From contig NZ_NIOF01000003.1 of the NCBI RefSeq assembly GCF_002205645.1, forward strand, positions 434,001 through 498,000: a stretch of DNA of 64,000 bases, written 5' to 3'. This DNA is from Roseateles aquatilis (lineage in GTDB: Bacteria > Pseudomonadota > Gammaproteobacteria > Burkholderiales > Burkholderiaceae_C). The notes under the pieces were generated by a model, which was not told the DNA's origin, did no database searches, and saw only the letters and a program-made list of their open reading frames with translations. A program made the position numbers and the translations under genes. Below, piece after piece: positions 43,413-53,207 of this stretch (position 1 is its first letter; each line of letters opens with the position of its first letter).

Positions 43413-44873
43413 ATGCCAAGCACAGCGAGTCCGACGGGAAGGGGCGGCACAGCCCCGATGTACGAGGACGGGGTAGTTCGAGCGTTCGCGCTGGCCTCGG
43501 TCCTGTGGGGCGTGGTGGGCATGCTGGTGGGCGTGATCATCGCCGCGCAACTGGCCTGGCCGGAGTTGAACCTCGGCATCCCATGGCTCAGCTACGGGCG
43601 CCTGCGTCCTCTGCACACCAACGCGGTGATCTTCGCCTTCGGCGGCTGCGTGCTGATGGCCACGGCCTTCCACGTCGTGCAGCGGACCAGCCAGGTGCGG
43701 CTCTTCGCGCCCAAGCTCGCGTGGTTCACGTTCTGGGGATGGCAGACGGTCATCGTGCTCGCGGCGATCACGTTGCCGCTGGGCATCACCAGCGGCAAGG
43801 AGTATGCCGAGCTTGAATGGCCGATCGACCTGCTGATCGCCGTCGTGTGGGTGTCCTACGCGATCGTCTTCTTCGGCACGATCGGCGTGCGACGCGTGCG
43901 CCACATCTACGTCGCCAACTGGTTCTTCGGCGCCTTCATCATCGCGGTGGCGCTGCTGCACATCGTCAACAGCGCCGAGATCCCGGTGTCACTGACCAAG
44001 AGCTACTCCGCCTACGCCGGCGTGCAGGACGCGATGGTCCAGTGGTGGTACGGGCATAACGCGGTGGGCTTCTTCCTCACCGCCGGCTTCCTGGGCATGA
44101 TGTACTACTACATCCCCAAGCAGGCCAACCGACCGGTCTACAGCTACCGGCTCTCGATCGTCCACTTCTGGGCGCTGATCTTCACCTACATGTGGGCCGG
44201 CCCCCACCACCTGCACTACACCGCATTGCCCGACTGGGCGCAGAGCGTGGGCATGCTGTTCTCGCTGGTGCTGCTGGCGCCGAGCTGGGGCGGGATGATC
44301 AACGGCGTCATGACGCTCAGCGGCGCTTGGCACAAGTTGCGCGACGACCCGATCCTGAAGTTCCTGATCGTGGCGCTGTCGTTCTACGGCATGTCGACCT
44401 TCGAGGGGCCGATGATGTCGATCAAGACCGTCAACGCGCTCTCCCACTACACCGACTGGACGATCGGCCACGTGCACAGCGGCGCGCTGGGCTGGGTGGG
44501 GCTGATCTCGATGGGCTCGCTCTATCACCTGATCCCGCGCATGTACGGCCGCACCGAGATGTACTCGAAGCGCGCCATCGAGCTGCACTTCTGGATCGCC
44601 ACGCTGGGCATCGTGCTCTACATCGCCGCGATGTGGATCGCCGGCGTGATGCAGGGCCTGATGTGGCGCGCGGTCAACCCCGACGGCACGCTGACCTGGA
44701 CCTTCGCGGAGAGCGTCAAGGCGACCTATCCGTTCTATGTGGTGCGCCTGCTCGGCGGCCTGCTGTACCTGGGCGGCATGTGCCTGATGGCCTGGAACGT
44801 CGTCCTGACGACGCGTGTCGGCCACACCCGCGCCCAGCCCATTCCTCCGGTGGCCGTCCCGGCCGCCGCCTGA
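43413..44873 (+). CDS. ccoN: cbb3-type cytochrome c oxidase subunit I
   Basis: Catalytic haem b/haem b3-CuB subunit of the high-affinity terminal oxidase, 486 residues with about 12 membrane helices. Histidine ligands appear in [32 protein letters not shown], and [16 protein letters not shown]; the [17 protein letters not shown] segment carries further haem ligands. AAGGAG precedes the ATG at 43413; an earlier in-frame TTG is less likely. It lies just downstream of the FNR box. Confidence 0.97.
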   Translation: MPSTASPTGRGGTAPMYEDGVVRAFALASVLWGVVGMLVGVIIAAQLAWPELNLGIPWLSYGRLRPLHTNAVIFAFGGCVLMATAFHVVQRTSQVRLFAPKLAWFTFWGWQTVIVLAAITLPLGITSGKEYAELEWPIDLLIAVVWVSYAIVFFGTIGVRRVRHIYVANWFFGAFIIAVALLHIVNSAEIPVSLTKSYSAYAGVQDAMVQWWYGHNAVGFFLTAGFLGMMYYYIPKQANRPVYSYRLSIVHFWALIFTYMWAGPHHLHYTALPDWAQSVGMLFSLVLLAPSWGGMINGVMTLSGAWHKLRDDPILKFLIVALSFYGMSTFEGPMMSIKTVNALSHYTDWTIGHVHSGALGWVGLISMGSLYHLIPRMYGRTEMYSKRAIELHFWIATLGIVLYIAAMWIAGVMQGLMWRAVNPDGTLTWTFAESVKATYPFYVVRLLGGLLYLGGMCLMAWNVVLTTRVGHTRAQPIPPVAVPAAA

Positions 44874-44897
44874 TCGCACGACCCCAAGGAGAACGAC

Positions 44898-45524
44898 ATG
44901 GCCAATGCCCATGCCCAGCCGACCGGCCACGAGCGCATCGAGACCAGCAACTTCCTGATGATCGTGCTGGTGCTGCTGACGGTCATCGTCGGCGGCATCG
45001 TCGAGATCGTCCCGCTGTTCTTCCAGCGCTCCACCACGCAGCCGGTCCAGAACCTGCGTCCCTACACACCGCTGCAGCTCGCCGGCCGCGACGTCTACAT
45101 CCGCGAGGGTTGCTACAACTGCCACTCGCAGATGATCCGGCCGCTGCGCGCCGAGACGCTGCGCTACGGCCATTACTCGGTCGCCGGCGAGTTTGTCTAC
45201 GACCACCCCTTCCAGTGGGGCAGCAAGCGGACCGGTCCCGATCTGGCGCGCGTCGGCGGCAAGTACAGCGATGAATGGCATCGCCTGCACCTGACGAATC
45301 CGCGCGATCTGGTGCCCGAATCCAACATGCCCGCCTACGCCTGGCTCGCCACCGCGCAGGTGGACCCGGCCGACATGGCACCCAAGATGCGCGCGTTGCG
45401 GACGGTCGGCGTGCCCTATACCGACGAGCAGATCGGCCAGGCCGCCGACGAGGTCAAGGGCAAGACCGAGATGGAGGCGGTGATCGCCTACCTGCAGGTG
45501 CTGGGCACCGCGATGAAGCGGTGA
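44898..45524 (+). CDS. ccoO: cbb3-type cytochrome c oxidase subunit II
   Basis: Membrane-anchored mono-haem cytochrome c, 208 residues. One N-terminal helix ([20 protein letters not shown]) and a periplasmic domain with a single haem motif in [18 protein letters not shown]; the methionine ligand is probably in [18 protein letters not shown] precedes the ATG. It passes electrons from CcoP to CcoN. Confidence 0.97.
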   Translation: MANAHAQPTGHERIETSNFLMIVLVLLTVIVGGIVEIVPLFFQRSTTQPVQNLRPYTPLQLAGRDVYIREGCYNCHSQMIRPLRAETLRYGHYSVAGEFVYDHPFQWGSKRTGPDLARVGGKYSDEWHRLHLTNPRDLVPESNMPAYAWLATAQVDPADMAPKMRALRTVGVPYTDEQIGQAADEVKGKTEMEAVIAYLQVLGTAMKR

Positions 45525-45535
45525 AGGGGACCGTC

Positions 45536-45712
45536 ATGGGCGCAATCGACCTGAACACGCTGCGGTCCGCGGTGACCTTGCTGTCACTGCTGGTGTTCCT
45601 CGGCATCGTCGTCTGGGCCTATGCCCGGCGCAATCGTGAACGTTTTGAAGACCTGGGCGCGCTGCCGTTGATGGACGAGCCGGCGACACCCGAAGGAGCT
45701 CGCCATGAGTGA
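45536..45712 (+). CDS. ccoQ: cbb3-type cytochrome c oxidase subunit CcoQ
   Basis: 58-residue single-span protein that stabilises the cbb3 complex. The helix is TLLSLLVFLGIVVWAYARRN, with a short acidic tail. AAGGGG six bases before ATG 45536 supports this start. It overlaps ccoP by eight bases. Confidence 0.92.
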   Translation: MGAIDLNTLRSAVTLLSLLVFLGIVVWAYARRNRERFEDLGALPLMDEPATPEGARHE

Positions 45713-46679
45713 TTTCGTATCGAACGGCTGGTCGCTGTTCGTGGCCGCGGCAACGGTGCTCGGCCTCCTGCTGTGCCTGGTGCTGCTCATCGTGGCGAGC
45801 CGGCGCAAGGTCATGGCCGCGGACAACTCGACCGGCCACGTCTGGGACGAGGACATCCGCGAGCTCAACAACCCGCTGCCGCGCTGGTGGATGGTGTTGT
45901 TCGTGCTGACCGTGGTGTTCGCCGGCATCTATCTGGCGCTCTATCCGGGCCTGGGCAACTACGGTGGGACGCTGAAGTGGTCAAGCGTCGAGCAGCATCA
46001 GGCCGAACAGGCCGAGGCACGCGAGGCGATGCATGCGATCTACGCGAAGTTCGACGGACAAGCGGTCGAATCGCTGGCTCGCGACCCTCAGGCGATGGGC
46101 ATCGGCGAGCGCCTGTTCGCCAACAACTGCGCCACCTGCCATGGCTCGGACGCCAAGGGATCGAAGGGCTTCCCCAACCTGACCGACAACGACTGGCTCT
46201 ATGGCGGCAGCTTCGAGACGATCATCGAGACCATCACGCAAGGGCGCCAGGGCACCATGCCGCCGATGGCGGCGGCGGTCGGCGGCAGTGAGGACGTGCG
46301 CAACGTGGCGCATTACGTGCTGAGCCTGTCGGGCAGCCCGCACAACTCGGTGGCGGCGGCGCTGGGCAAGTCCAAGTTCAGCGCTTGCGCCGCCTGCCAC
46401 GGCATGGACGGCAAGGGCAACCAGGCCCTGGGCGCGCCGAACCTGACCGACAAGATCTGGCTGCACGGATGGGGCGAGGCCGCGGTGATCGCGATGATCA
46501 ACAACGGCAAGCACAGCGTCATGCCCGAGCACGGGTCGCGCTTGAACCCCGAGCAGATCCGCGTGCTGGCCGCGTATGTCTGGGGCCTGTCGCACGGCCC
46601 GAGTCCGATCGCGCAGGCGGCCGCGCCCACGACCGCGGTGTTGTCGGCGCCCGGCCCTGCCGGCCCGCGCAGGCAGTGA
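45705..46679 (+). CDS. ccoP: cbb3-type cytochrome c oxidase subunit III (di-haem)
   Basis: 324-residue membrane-anchored di-haem cytochrome c, the electron entry point. Two N-terminal helices, then two c-type haem motifs: NNCATCHGSDAKGSKGFPNL and CAACHGMDGKGNQALGAPNL, each with a downstream methionine (TMPPMAAAVGG, SVMPEHGSRL). The C terminus is an Ala/Pro tail. Overlaps ccoQ, so synthesis is coupled. Confidence 0.97.
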   Translation: MSDFVSNGWSLFVAAATVLGLLLCLVLLIVASRRKVMAADNSTGHVWDEDIRELNNPLPRWWMVLFVLTVVFAGIYLALYPGLGNYGGTLKWSSVEQHQAEQAEAREAMHAIYAKFDGQAVESLARDPQAMGIGERLFANNCATCHGSDAKGSKGFPNLTDNDWLYGGSFETIIETITQGRQGTMPPMAAAVGGSEDVRNVAHYVLSLSGSPHNSVAAALGKSKFSACAACHGMDGKGNQALGAPNLTDKIWLHGWGEAAVIAMINNGKHSVMPEHGSRLNPEQIRVLAAYVWGLSHGPSPIAQAAAPTTAVLSAPGPAGPRRQ

Positions 46680-46692
46680 TCGGGAGCGCGCG

Positions 46693-48219
46693 ATGAGCGT
46701 CGGCAAGACGATCCCCATCAAACCGGCCTCGCTGGCGGGCGGCCCCGACCGCGCCCGGCCTCGGCCGGCCGATGGTGTCAGCGCCGAAGCGGTGACGGCG
46801 GCGCCGACCGCGCCGCGCATGGTCTCCCTCTATGAAGCCGAAGCGAAGATCTATCCGCGCGCCGTCCATGGCTGGTACGCGGTGTGGCGATGGCTGCTGG
46901 TGTGGGCGACGCAGCTGCTGTTCTACGGTCTGCCCTGGTTGACCTGGAATGGACGGCAGGCCGTGCTGTTCGATCTCGACGCGCGCCGCTTCCTGATCTT
47001 CGACCTGATCCTGTATCCGCAGGACTTCATCTATCTGACCGCGCTGCTGGTGGTGTCGGCTTTCGGGCTGTTCTTCTTCACCGCGGTGGCGGGGCGACTG
47101 TGGTGTGGCTACGCCTGTCCGCAGACGGTCTACACCGAGATCTTCCTGTGGATCGAGCGCCACGTCGAAGGCGACCGCGCCGCGCGCATCCGCCTCGATC
47201 GCGCGGGCTGGGGTGCAGGCAAGCTGATGCGCAAGGGCGGCAAGCATGCGGCCTGGCTGGTGGTGTCGCTGTGGACCGGCTTCACCTTCGTCGGCTACTT
47301 CGAGCCGATCCGCGCGCTGGGCGCCAGCGCCGTGCAAGGCGCGCTCAGCGGTTGGGAGAGCTTCTGGGTCCTGTTCTACGGCTTCGCGACCTATGGCAAC
47401 GCCGGGTATCTGCGCGAGCAGGTCTGCAAGTACATGTGCCCGTATGCGCGTTTCCAGAGCGCGATGTTCGACAAGGACACGCTGATCATCAGCTACGACG
47501 CTGCGCGTGGCGATCCGCGGGGGCCTCGGTCGAAGAAGGTGGATCCCGCGGCCGCCGGATTGGGGTCGTGCGTCGATTGCGCCCAATGCGTGCACGTCTG
47601 CCCGACCGGTATCGACATCCGTGGGGGACTGCAGTACGAATGCATCGGCTGTGCCGCCTGCATCGACGTCTGCAACGACGTCATGGACAAGTTCGGCTAC
47701 GACCGGGGGCTGATCCGCTACGCGACGCAGAACGGCATCGACAAGCGGTGGACGGCCGCGCAGCAGTGGCGGCGGGTATTCAGGCCGCGGGTGCTGGTCT
47801 ACGGTGCGATCCTGCTGCTCGTGTCCGGCACGTTGGTCGCGAGCCTGGCGCTGCGCCTGCCGTTCAAGGTCGATGTGGTGCGGGACCGCGCGACGCTGGC
47901 ACGGCAGGTCGAGGATGGCGCCATCGAGAACCTCTATCGGCTGCAGCTGATGAATGCCGCGGAATCGACGCAGCGCTTCGACCTGGCGGTGCAGGGCATC
48001 GACGGGCTGGCGGTGGTCTCGCCCACCGGCCCGTTGACGCTGGCGCCCGCGGAGGCGCGCTGGATCACGGTGTCGCTGCGGCTGCCGTTCGAGGCGGCGC
48101 AAGGGCTCGGCGGCGGGGTGCATCCGATGCACTTCCTGATTCGACGCATCGGCGATGTCGATGAAGGCGTGGCCGATCGTGAATTGCTGGAGAAATCGAC
48201 GTTCGTCGTGCCGCGCTGA
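46693..48219 (+). CDS. ccoG: cbb3 oxidase accessory protein CcoG (FixG/RdxA)
   Basis: Membrane-bound iron-sulfur protein of 508 residues, reported to reduce Cu(II) for cbb3 maturation. It has about five helices and two 4Fe-4S motifs: CVDCAQCVHVCPTGIDIR and CIGCAACIDVCNDVM, plus the membrane CGYACPQTVYTEIFLW and KYMCPYARFQSAMFD motifs. The C-terminal domain is immunoglobulin-like. Start ATG 46693 is 13 bases after the ccoP stop. Confidence 0.95.
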   Translation: MSVGKTIPIKPASLAGGPDRARPRPADGVSAEAVTAAPTAPRMVSLYEAEAKIYPRAVHGWYAVWRWLLVWATQLLFYGLPWLTWNGRQAVLFDLDARRFLIFDLILYPQDFIYLTALLVVSAFGLFFFTAVAGRLWCGYACPQTVYTEIFLWIERHVEGDRAARIRLDRAGWGAGKLMRKGGKHAAWLVVSLWTGFTFVGYFEPIRALGASAVQGALSGWESFWVLFYGFATYGNAGYLREQVCKYMCPYARFQSAMFDKDTLIISYDAARGDPRGPRSKKVDPAAAGLGSCVDCAQCVHVCPTGIDIRGGLQYECIGCAACIDVCNDVMDKFGYDRGLIRYATQNGIDKRWTAAQQWRRVFRPRVLVYGAILLLVSGTLVASLALRLPFKVDVVRDRATLARQVEDGAIENLYRLQLMNAAESTQRFDLAVQGIDGLAVVSPTGPLTLAPAEARWITVSLRLPFEAAQGLGGGVHPMHFLIRRIGDVDEGVADRELLEKSTFVVPR

Positions 48220-48252
48220 GCGCGAGCTCACCCTGGCGAGAAAGGAAGGAAC

Positions 48253-48546
48253 ATGAACACCGTGACAACTCGTGTCCCCGGCGCGGATCTCCCGTCCAGC
48301 GGGCCGTGGTGGCGGCATCCGATGATGTGGCTGGTGGTCGGCGGTCCGGCGATCGTGGTGGTGGCCAGCATCGCCACGCTGACGCTGGCCGTGACCTACC
48401 CGGATCCTGTCGTCCAGCATCAGGCCAACAGCGAGCAGGGCCGCGCCGCGGAGGATTCAACCGAGACCGTTCGGCCGCCGCCGGCGGCGCTGGAGCCGGC
48501 GATGAAGGCGCGCAACCACGCGGCCACTGGCGGGCAGGTCAACTGA
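48253..48546 (+). CDS. Short FixH/CcoH-like membrane protein
   Basis: 97-residue protein in the position where fixH normally follows ccoG. It has one helix (WLVVGGPAIVVVASIATLTL) followed by AVTYPDPVV, the hallmark of the FixH N terminus, but the normal periplasmic domain is absent: after DPVV comes a short polar/proline tail (SEQGRAAEDSTETVRPPPAA). I read it as a FixH-like anchor that lost its C-terminal domain. AAGGAAGGA precedes the ATG. Confidence 0.7.
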   Translation: MNTVTTRVPGADLPSSGPWWRHPMMWLVVGGPAIVVVASIATLTLAVTYPDPVVQHQANSEQGRAAEDSTETVRPPPAALEPAMKARNHAATGGQVN

Positions 48547-48576
48547 ACGAAGAGGCGGGCGGTGATCCGCGCGTCG

Positions 48577-49323
48577 TCATGCCGCCTGGCGGATCACCTG
48601 CAGCAGCATGCGCGGCTTGAGCACGCGGACCTCCCGCGCCTTGACCTCCAGGAGGCCGTCGTCCTGCAGCCGGGAGAAGGTGCGGCTGACCGTCTCCAGC
48701 GTCAGGCCGAGATAGCTGCCGATCTCCTCGCGCGTCATGCGCAGCACCACGCTCGACGACGAGAAGCCGCGCGCCCGCAGGCGTCGCATCAGGTTGATCA
48801 GGAAGGCGACGACGCGTTCCTCCGCGCGCATCGTGCCGAGCATCAGCATGACGCCCTGGTCGCGGACGATCTCGCGGCTCATCAGGCGATGGAACTGGTG
48901 CTGCAGCCGTTCGAAGTCGCGGGAGAGACCCTCCAGTCGCTCGTACGGCACCACGCAGACTTGCGAATCTTCCAGCGCCACCGCCTGGCAGGTGTGCACG
49001 CCGTCGACGATGCCGTCCAGCCCGAGCAGCTCGCCGGCCATCTGGAAGCCGGTGACCTGGTCGCGACCATCCTCGGCGCAGGCCGAGGTCTTGAAGAAGC
49101 CGGTGCGCACCACGTGGATCGCCTCGAATGCATCTCCGGCGGAGAACAGCGCGGTGTTGCGCGGCACCAGCCGTCGGGCCTTGACCATGCGCTCAAGTTG
49201 TTCGATGTCGATCGGCGGCAGGCCCATCGGCAGGCAGAGTTGTCGGATGCCGCAAGTCGAGCAGGCGACCTTGAACGGCTCGTGCCGAGGGGGGAGGAGT
49301 GGGGGGATCGTCGTTCTCGCCAT
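48577..49323 (-). CDS. fnr: FNR-type oxygen-sensing transcriptional regulator
   Basis: CRP/FNR-family activator, 248 residues. The N-terminal cysteine cluster VACSTCGIRQLC and the fourth cysteine in VHTCQAVALE match the ligands of the 4Fe-4S cluster in FNR. The cyclic-nucleotide-like barrel is followed by a helix-turn-helix whose recognition helix reads LTLETVSRTFSRLQ, with the E..SR that reads TTGAT half-sites. It sits on the opposite strand between the cbb3 genes and hemN, and the FNR box before ccoN is its obvious target. Confidence 0.96.
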   Translation of the reverse strand: MARTTIPPLLPPRHEPFKVACSTCGIRQLCLPMGLPPIDIEQLERMVKARRLVPRNTALFSAGDAFEAIHVVRTGFFKTSACAEDGRDQVTGFQMAGELLGLDGIVDGVHTCQAVALEDSQVCVVPYERLEGLSRDFERLQHQFHRLMSREIVRDQGVMLMLGTMRAEERVVAFLINLMRRLRARGFSSSSVVLRMTREEIGSYLGLTLETVSRTFSRLQDDGLLEVKAREVRVLKPRMLLQVIRQAA

Positions 49324-49486
49324 GGAGTCGGGCGGGGCTCGCGCGGGACGTGGGGGATCGGTCGGGTCGAGTCGGGGGATCCACGCAAGAGGCGGACGAC
49401 TCGGACGGGAAGCGGCAAATTTTTTGTCGACCGACCGCTGTCCACAATGACATCAATCAATGACCAGTTGCCATCAAAGGGTCAGG

Positions 49487-50932
49487 ATGACGGCCATGAG
49501 ATCTGACCCGACCGTGTGGGACTGCAGCATCCCCGATGACGACCTGCTGCGTCGGTTTGATGTCGCGGGGCCGCGCTACACGTCCTACCCGACCGCGGAC
49601 CGCTTCCATGAGGGCGTCGATGGCGACCGTCACGGCCAGGCGCTGGCGCTGCGCGCGTTCGGCCCGGCCGCGACGCAGCCGGCCTCGGTGTACGTGCACA
49701 TCCCCTTCTGCGAATCGGTCTGCTACTACTGCGCTTGCAACAAGGTGGTGACGCGTCACCATGAACGGGCGGCGGAGTACCTCGACGCGCTGGAGATCGA
49801 GATGGAGCGGGTGCGCGAGCGGCTGGGCGAACGCCCGGCGGTGTCGCAGTTGCACCTGGGCGGTGGCACGCCGACCTTCCTGAGCGATCGCGAGCTGGCG
49901 CGGCTGACGGCGCTGCTGCATCGCCATTTCCAGGTTGCCGAGAACGCGGAGATCTCGATCGAGGTGGATCCGCGCACCATCGACATGACGCGCCTGCGCC
50001 ATCTGCGCATGCTCGGCTTCAACCGGCTCAGCTACGGCGTGCAGGACGTCGATCCCGACGTGCAGCGCGCGGTGCATCGCGAGCAGAGCGTGGAGAGCAT
50101 CGCCGCGTTGATGGACGCCGCGCGGGAACTCGGTTTCCGTTCGATCAACGTCGACCTGATCTACGGCCTGCCGTTGCAGACGCCGGCGTCGTTCGCGCGC
50201 ACGATCGAGCAGGTCGCCGCGTTGCGGCCCGACCGTGTCGCCCTCTATGGCTACGCGCACCTGCCGCATCGCTTCAAGCCGCAGCGGCGCATCGAGGCCT
50301 CCGCGCTGCCGGCGGCCGGAGACAAGCTGCGCATGCTGTCCGGCGCCATCGCCGGCTTCCTGTCACGTGGCTACAGCTACATCGGCATGGACCATTTCGC
50401 GCTCGCCGACGACCCGCTGGCGGTGGCGAAACGGGAGGGGCGGCTGCATCGGAACTTTCAGGGCTACAGCACGCAGCCGGACTGCGACCTGATCGCGCTG
50501 GGCGTCTCGGCGATCTCCAAGGTGGGCGCGCATTTCGCGCAGAACGCGAAGACGCTGCCGGACTATTACGCCGCGTTGCGCGAGGGCCGACTGCCGGTCG
50601 AACGTGGCCTGGCGCTGAACCAGGACGACCTGGTGCGGCGCGATGTGATCATGGCGTTGATGTGCCAGGGCCGTCTCGCGTTCGAGCCGATCGAGCGCTC
50701 GCACGGCATCTCGGTGCCGGACTATTTCGGACCCGAGCTGGCGCGGCTGCGGCGCATGGAGGCCGACGGCCTGGTGACCGTCGAGCCCGGCGCGGTGCAG
50801 GTCACGCCGATGGGATGGTTCTTCGTACGCGCGGTCGCGATGGCCTTCGACCGCTACCTCGGATCGGATCGCGCGCCAGCGACGCGCGATGGTCCGGTGC
50901 AAGCGCCGGTGCGTTTCTCGCGCATCCTCTGA
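49487..50932 (+). CDS. hemN: Oxygen-independent coproporphyrinogen III oxidase
   Basis: Radical-SAM enzyme making protoporphyrinogen IX for haem synthesis without oxygen. About 481 residues with FDVAGPRYTSYPTADRF at the start, the C-x3-C-x2-C cluster motif in HIPFCESVCYYCACNK, LHLGGGTPTFLSDREL and FNRLSYGVQDVDPDVQ. The start is ambiguous between ATG 49460, 49487 and 49496; 49487 has AAGGG upstream. It follows fnr divergently, fitting haem supply for the cbb3 oxidase under low oxygen. Confidence 0.94.
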   Translation: MTAMRSDPTVWDCSIPDDDLLRRFDVAGPRYTSYPTADRFHEGVDGDRHGQALALRAFGPAATQPASVYVHIPFCESVCYYCACNKVVTRHHERAAEYLDALEIEMERVRERLGERPAVSQLHLGGGTPTFLSDRELARLTALLHRHFQVAENAEISIEVDPRTIDMTRLRHLRMLGFNRLSYGVQDVDPDVQRAVHREQSVESIAALMDAARELGFRSINVDLIYGLPLQTPASFARTIEQVAALRPDRVALYGYAHLPHRFKPQRRIEASALPAAGDKLRMLSGAIAGFLSRGYSYIGMDHFALADDPLAVAKREGRLHRNFQGYSTQPDCDLIALGVSAISKVGAHFAQNAKTLPDYYAALREGRLPVERGLALNQDDLVRRDVIMALMCQGRLAFEPIERSHGISVPDYFGPELARLRRMEADGLVTVEPGAVQVTPMGWFFVRAVAMAFDRYLGSDRAPATRDGPVQAPVRFSRIL

Positions 50933-50946
50933 TCGCCGAGGGTCAG

Positions 50947-51690
50947 ATGCTTGCTGTCGCGCTAGCCGGATCGGCGTTCCTGATGGGGGCGGCGGGCAGC
51001 CTGCATTGCGCGGCCATGTGCGCGGCGCCATGCGCGGCCGTGTCCGGCGCGAGCCGTGCCGGCGTCGCGGCGTTCCAGATGGGTCGCCTGATCGGTTATG
51101 GCGCGGGCGGCGGGGCCGTCGCGATGAGCGTCGGCGGCCTGTTGCGCTGGGAGGCTGCCGCGGGTTGGCTGCGGCCCCTGTGGCTCGCGCTTCATCTGGC
51201 GATGCTGGCGATGGGGCTCTACCTGATGTGGCGTGCCGAGCAGCCGAGGTGGTTCACCCGATGGTGGGCGGCGCGCACGACGATCTGGAATCGGGCGCCC
51301 GCGGCGGCGTTGAGCGGCGGCGGCACGGCGTGGTCGGTGCCGACCCGATCGGCTGGAGCCGGGATCGCCGGCCTGGCATGGCTGGCATGGCCTTGCGGGT
51401 TGCTGCAGTCCGCGCTGATGGTGGCCGCGCTCGCCGACGGACCCTGGCAGGGCGCGGCGGTGATGGCCGCGTTCGGGCTCGGATCGGCGCCCGGCTTGCT
51501 CGCCGGACCGTGGTTGCTGGGGCGACTCGGCCAGGCAGGCAGGCCGGTCCGGCCTGGGGTCGGGGAAGGGGCGCGTGGTGGTCGCGGACTGCGGTGGGCG
51601 ACCCGTCTGTCCGGGGCCTTGCTGACTGCGGGCGCGGCGTGGGCGCTGGGTCACGGCCTGTGGGCGCAGGTCCGCGCGTACTGCGGCTGA
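50947..51690 (+). CDS. SafE-like membrane protein associated with cbb3 genes
   Basis: 247-residue inner-membrane protein with about six hydrophobic helices, of the TauE/SafE/DsbD-like group often annotated as sulfite exporter. The N-terminal SLHCAAMCAAPCAAV and the later LAWLAWPCGLLQSALM cysteine/proline motifs are typical of the copies found beside cbb3 oxidase genes, where a metal-handling or assembly role is suspected. It begins 15 bases after hemN. Transport of sulfite is unlikely to be its job. Confidence 0.85.
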   Translation: MLAVALAGSAFLMGAAGSLHCAAMCAAPCAAVSGASRAGVAAFQMGRLIGYGAGGGAVAMSVGGLLRWEAAAGWLRPLWLALHLAMLAMGLYLMWRAEQPRWFTRWWAARTTIWNRAPAAALSGGGTAWSVPTRSAGAGIAGLAWLAWPCGLLQSALMVAALADGPWQGAAVMAAFGLGSAPGLLAGPWLLGRLGQAGRPVRPGVGEGARGGRGLRWATRLSGALLTAGAAWALGHGLWAQVRAYCG

Positions 51691-51741
51691 CGCAGGCAGG
51701 GGATTGGTCCCGGTATCAGCCGGTTGAAAGTTTCGCTGTCA

Positions 51742-51747
51742 TAGAAT
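51742..51747 (+). promoter_or_regulatory. Candidate -10 box for icd
   Basis: TAGAAT 51 bases before the icd ATG. TTGAAA at 51724-51729 looks like a -35 box but the spacing is only 12 bases. Confidence 0.3.
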
Positions 51748-51798
51748 CGGCGCTTCCGGTTTTACCCACCCACCCACGCGCTTCGCGGAGACAACTCC

Positions 51799-53052
51799 AT
51801 GTACCAGCACATCAAGGTGCCCGAGGGCGGGCAGAAGATCACGGTCAACGCCGACTTCTCGCTCAACGTTCCCAACAACCCCATCATCCCGTACATCGAG
51901 GGTGACGGCACCGGCTTCGACATCACCCCGGTGATGATCAAGGTGGTGGACGCGGCCGTGGCGAAGGCCTACGGCGGCTCGAAGAAGATCCACTGGATGG
52001 AGATCTACGCCGGCGAGAAGTCGACGAAGGTCTACGGCCCCGATGTCTGGCTGCCCGAGGAAACGCTGCAGGTCCTGCGCGACTACGTCGTGTCGATCAA
52101 GGGCCCGCTGACGACGCCGGTCGGTGGCGGCATCCGCTCGCTGAACGTCGCGCTGCGCCAGGAACTGGACCTGTACGTCTGCCTGCGCCCGGTGCGCTAC
52201 TTCAAGGGCGTGCCCTCGCCCGTGAAGGAACCCGAGAAGACCGACATGGTCATCTTCCGCGAGAACTCGGAAGACATCTACGCCGGCATCGAGTTCGAAG
52301 CCCAGAGCGACAAGGCCAAGAAGCTGATCAAGTTCCTGCAAGAGGAATTCGGCGTCAAGAAGATCCGCTTCCCGGAAACCTCGGGCATCGGCGTCAAGCC
52401 GGTCTCCAAGGAAGGCACCGAGCGTCTGGTCCGCAAGGCCATCCAGTACGCGATCGACAATGACAAGCCCAGCGTGACGATCGTTCACAAGGGCAACATC
52501 ATGAAGTTCACCGAAGGCGGCTTCCGCGACTGGGCCTATGCCCTGGCGCAAACCGAGTTCGGCGCCGAGCTGATCGACGGCGGCCCGTGGTGCAAGTTCA
52601 AGAACCCGAAGACCGGCAAGGACATCGTGGTCAAGGACAGCATCGCCGATGCGTTCCTGCAGCAGATCCTGCTGCGCCCGGCCGAGTACTCGGTGGTGGC
52701 GACGCTGAACCTGAACGGTGACTACATCTCCGACGCGCTGGCCGCGCAGGTCGGCGGCATCGGCATCGCCCCGGGCGCGAACCTGAGCGACTCCGTCGCG
52801 ATGTTCGAAGCCACCCATGGCACGGCGCCGAAGTACGCCGGCAAGGACTACGTGAACCCCGGTTCCGAGATCCTGTCCGCCGAAATGATGCTGCGCCACA
52901 TGGGCTGGACCGAGGCGGCCGACCTGGTCATTTCCTCGATCGAGAAGTCCATCCTGTCGAAGAAGGTCACGTACGACTTCGCCCGTCTGCTGGACGGCGC
53001 GACGCAAGTGTCGTGCTCCGGTTTCGGCCAGGTCATGATCGACAACATGTGA
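51799..53052 (+). CDS. icd: Isocitrate dehydrogenase, NADP-type
   Basis: TCA-cycle enzyme converting isocitrate to 2-oxoglutarate. The 417-residue protein matches the E. coli Icd form: [36 protein letters not shown] with the regulatory serine at residue 114, [14 protein letters not shown], and [20 protein letters not shown]. The phosphorylatable serine suggests possible control by AceK, which is not in the window. GGAG precedes the ATG. Followed by a strong terminator. Confidence 0.97.
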   Translation: MYQHIKVPEGGQKITVNADFSLNVPNNPIIPYIEGDGTGFDITPVMIKVVDAAVAKAYGGSKKIHWMEIYAGEKSTKVYGPDVWLPEETLQVLRDYVVSIKGPLTTPVGGGIRSLNVALRQELDLYVCLRPVRYFKGVPSPVKEPEKTDMVIFRENSEDIYAGIEFEAQSDKAKKLIKFLQEEFGVKKIRFPETSGIGVKPVSKEGTERLVRKAIQYAIDNDKPSVTIVHKGNIMKFTEGGFRDWAYALAQTEFGAELIDGGPWCKFKNPKTGKDIVVKDSIADAFLQQILLRPAEYSVVATLNLNGDYISDALAAQVGGIGIAPGANLSDSVAMFEATHGTAPKYAGKDYVNPGSEILSAEMMLRHMGWTEAADLVISSIEKSILSKKVTYDFARLLDGATQVSCSGFGQVMIDNM

Positions 53053-53088
53053 TCGTGCGCCGGCGGAGGATGCCGGCTCTCGACACCG

Positions 53089-53117
53089 AAACCCCGGCGC
53101 GACCCGCCGGGGTTTTT
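53089..53117 (+). terminator. Terminator after icd
   Basis: AAACCCCGGC, loop of seven bases, GCCGGGGTTT, then a T run. A perfect 10-bp stem 37 bases after the stop. Confidence 0.9.
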
Positions 53118-53152
53118 CTTTTTGCGCCAGGCCGAGGCGGCGGCGCCAATGC

Positions 53153-53177
53153 AAAAGGCCCGCGCGCGGCGGGCCTT
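53153..53177 (-). terminator. Terminator after the cold-shock gene
   Basis: On the minus strand AAGGCCCGC, short loop, GCGGGCCTT, followed by TT. It ends transcription of the cold-shock gene towards the icd terminator. Confidence 0.7.
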
Positions 53178-53207
53178 CGAGGAAGAGGCTGTCGCCGGAT
53201 CAGCCGA

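Noticed and set aside
49443-49460. FNR box in the fnr-hemN intergenic region
   Set aside because: ATCAA half-sites occur, but the opposite halves (CACAA, ATGAC) match TTGAT poorly compared with the strong box before ccoN.
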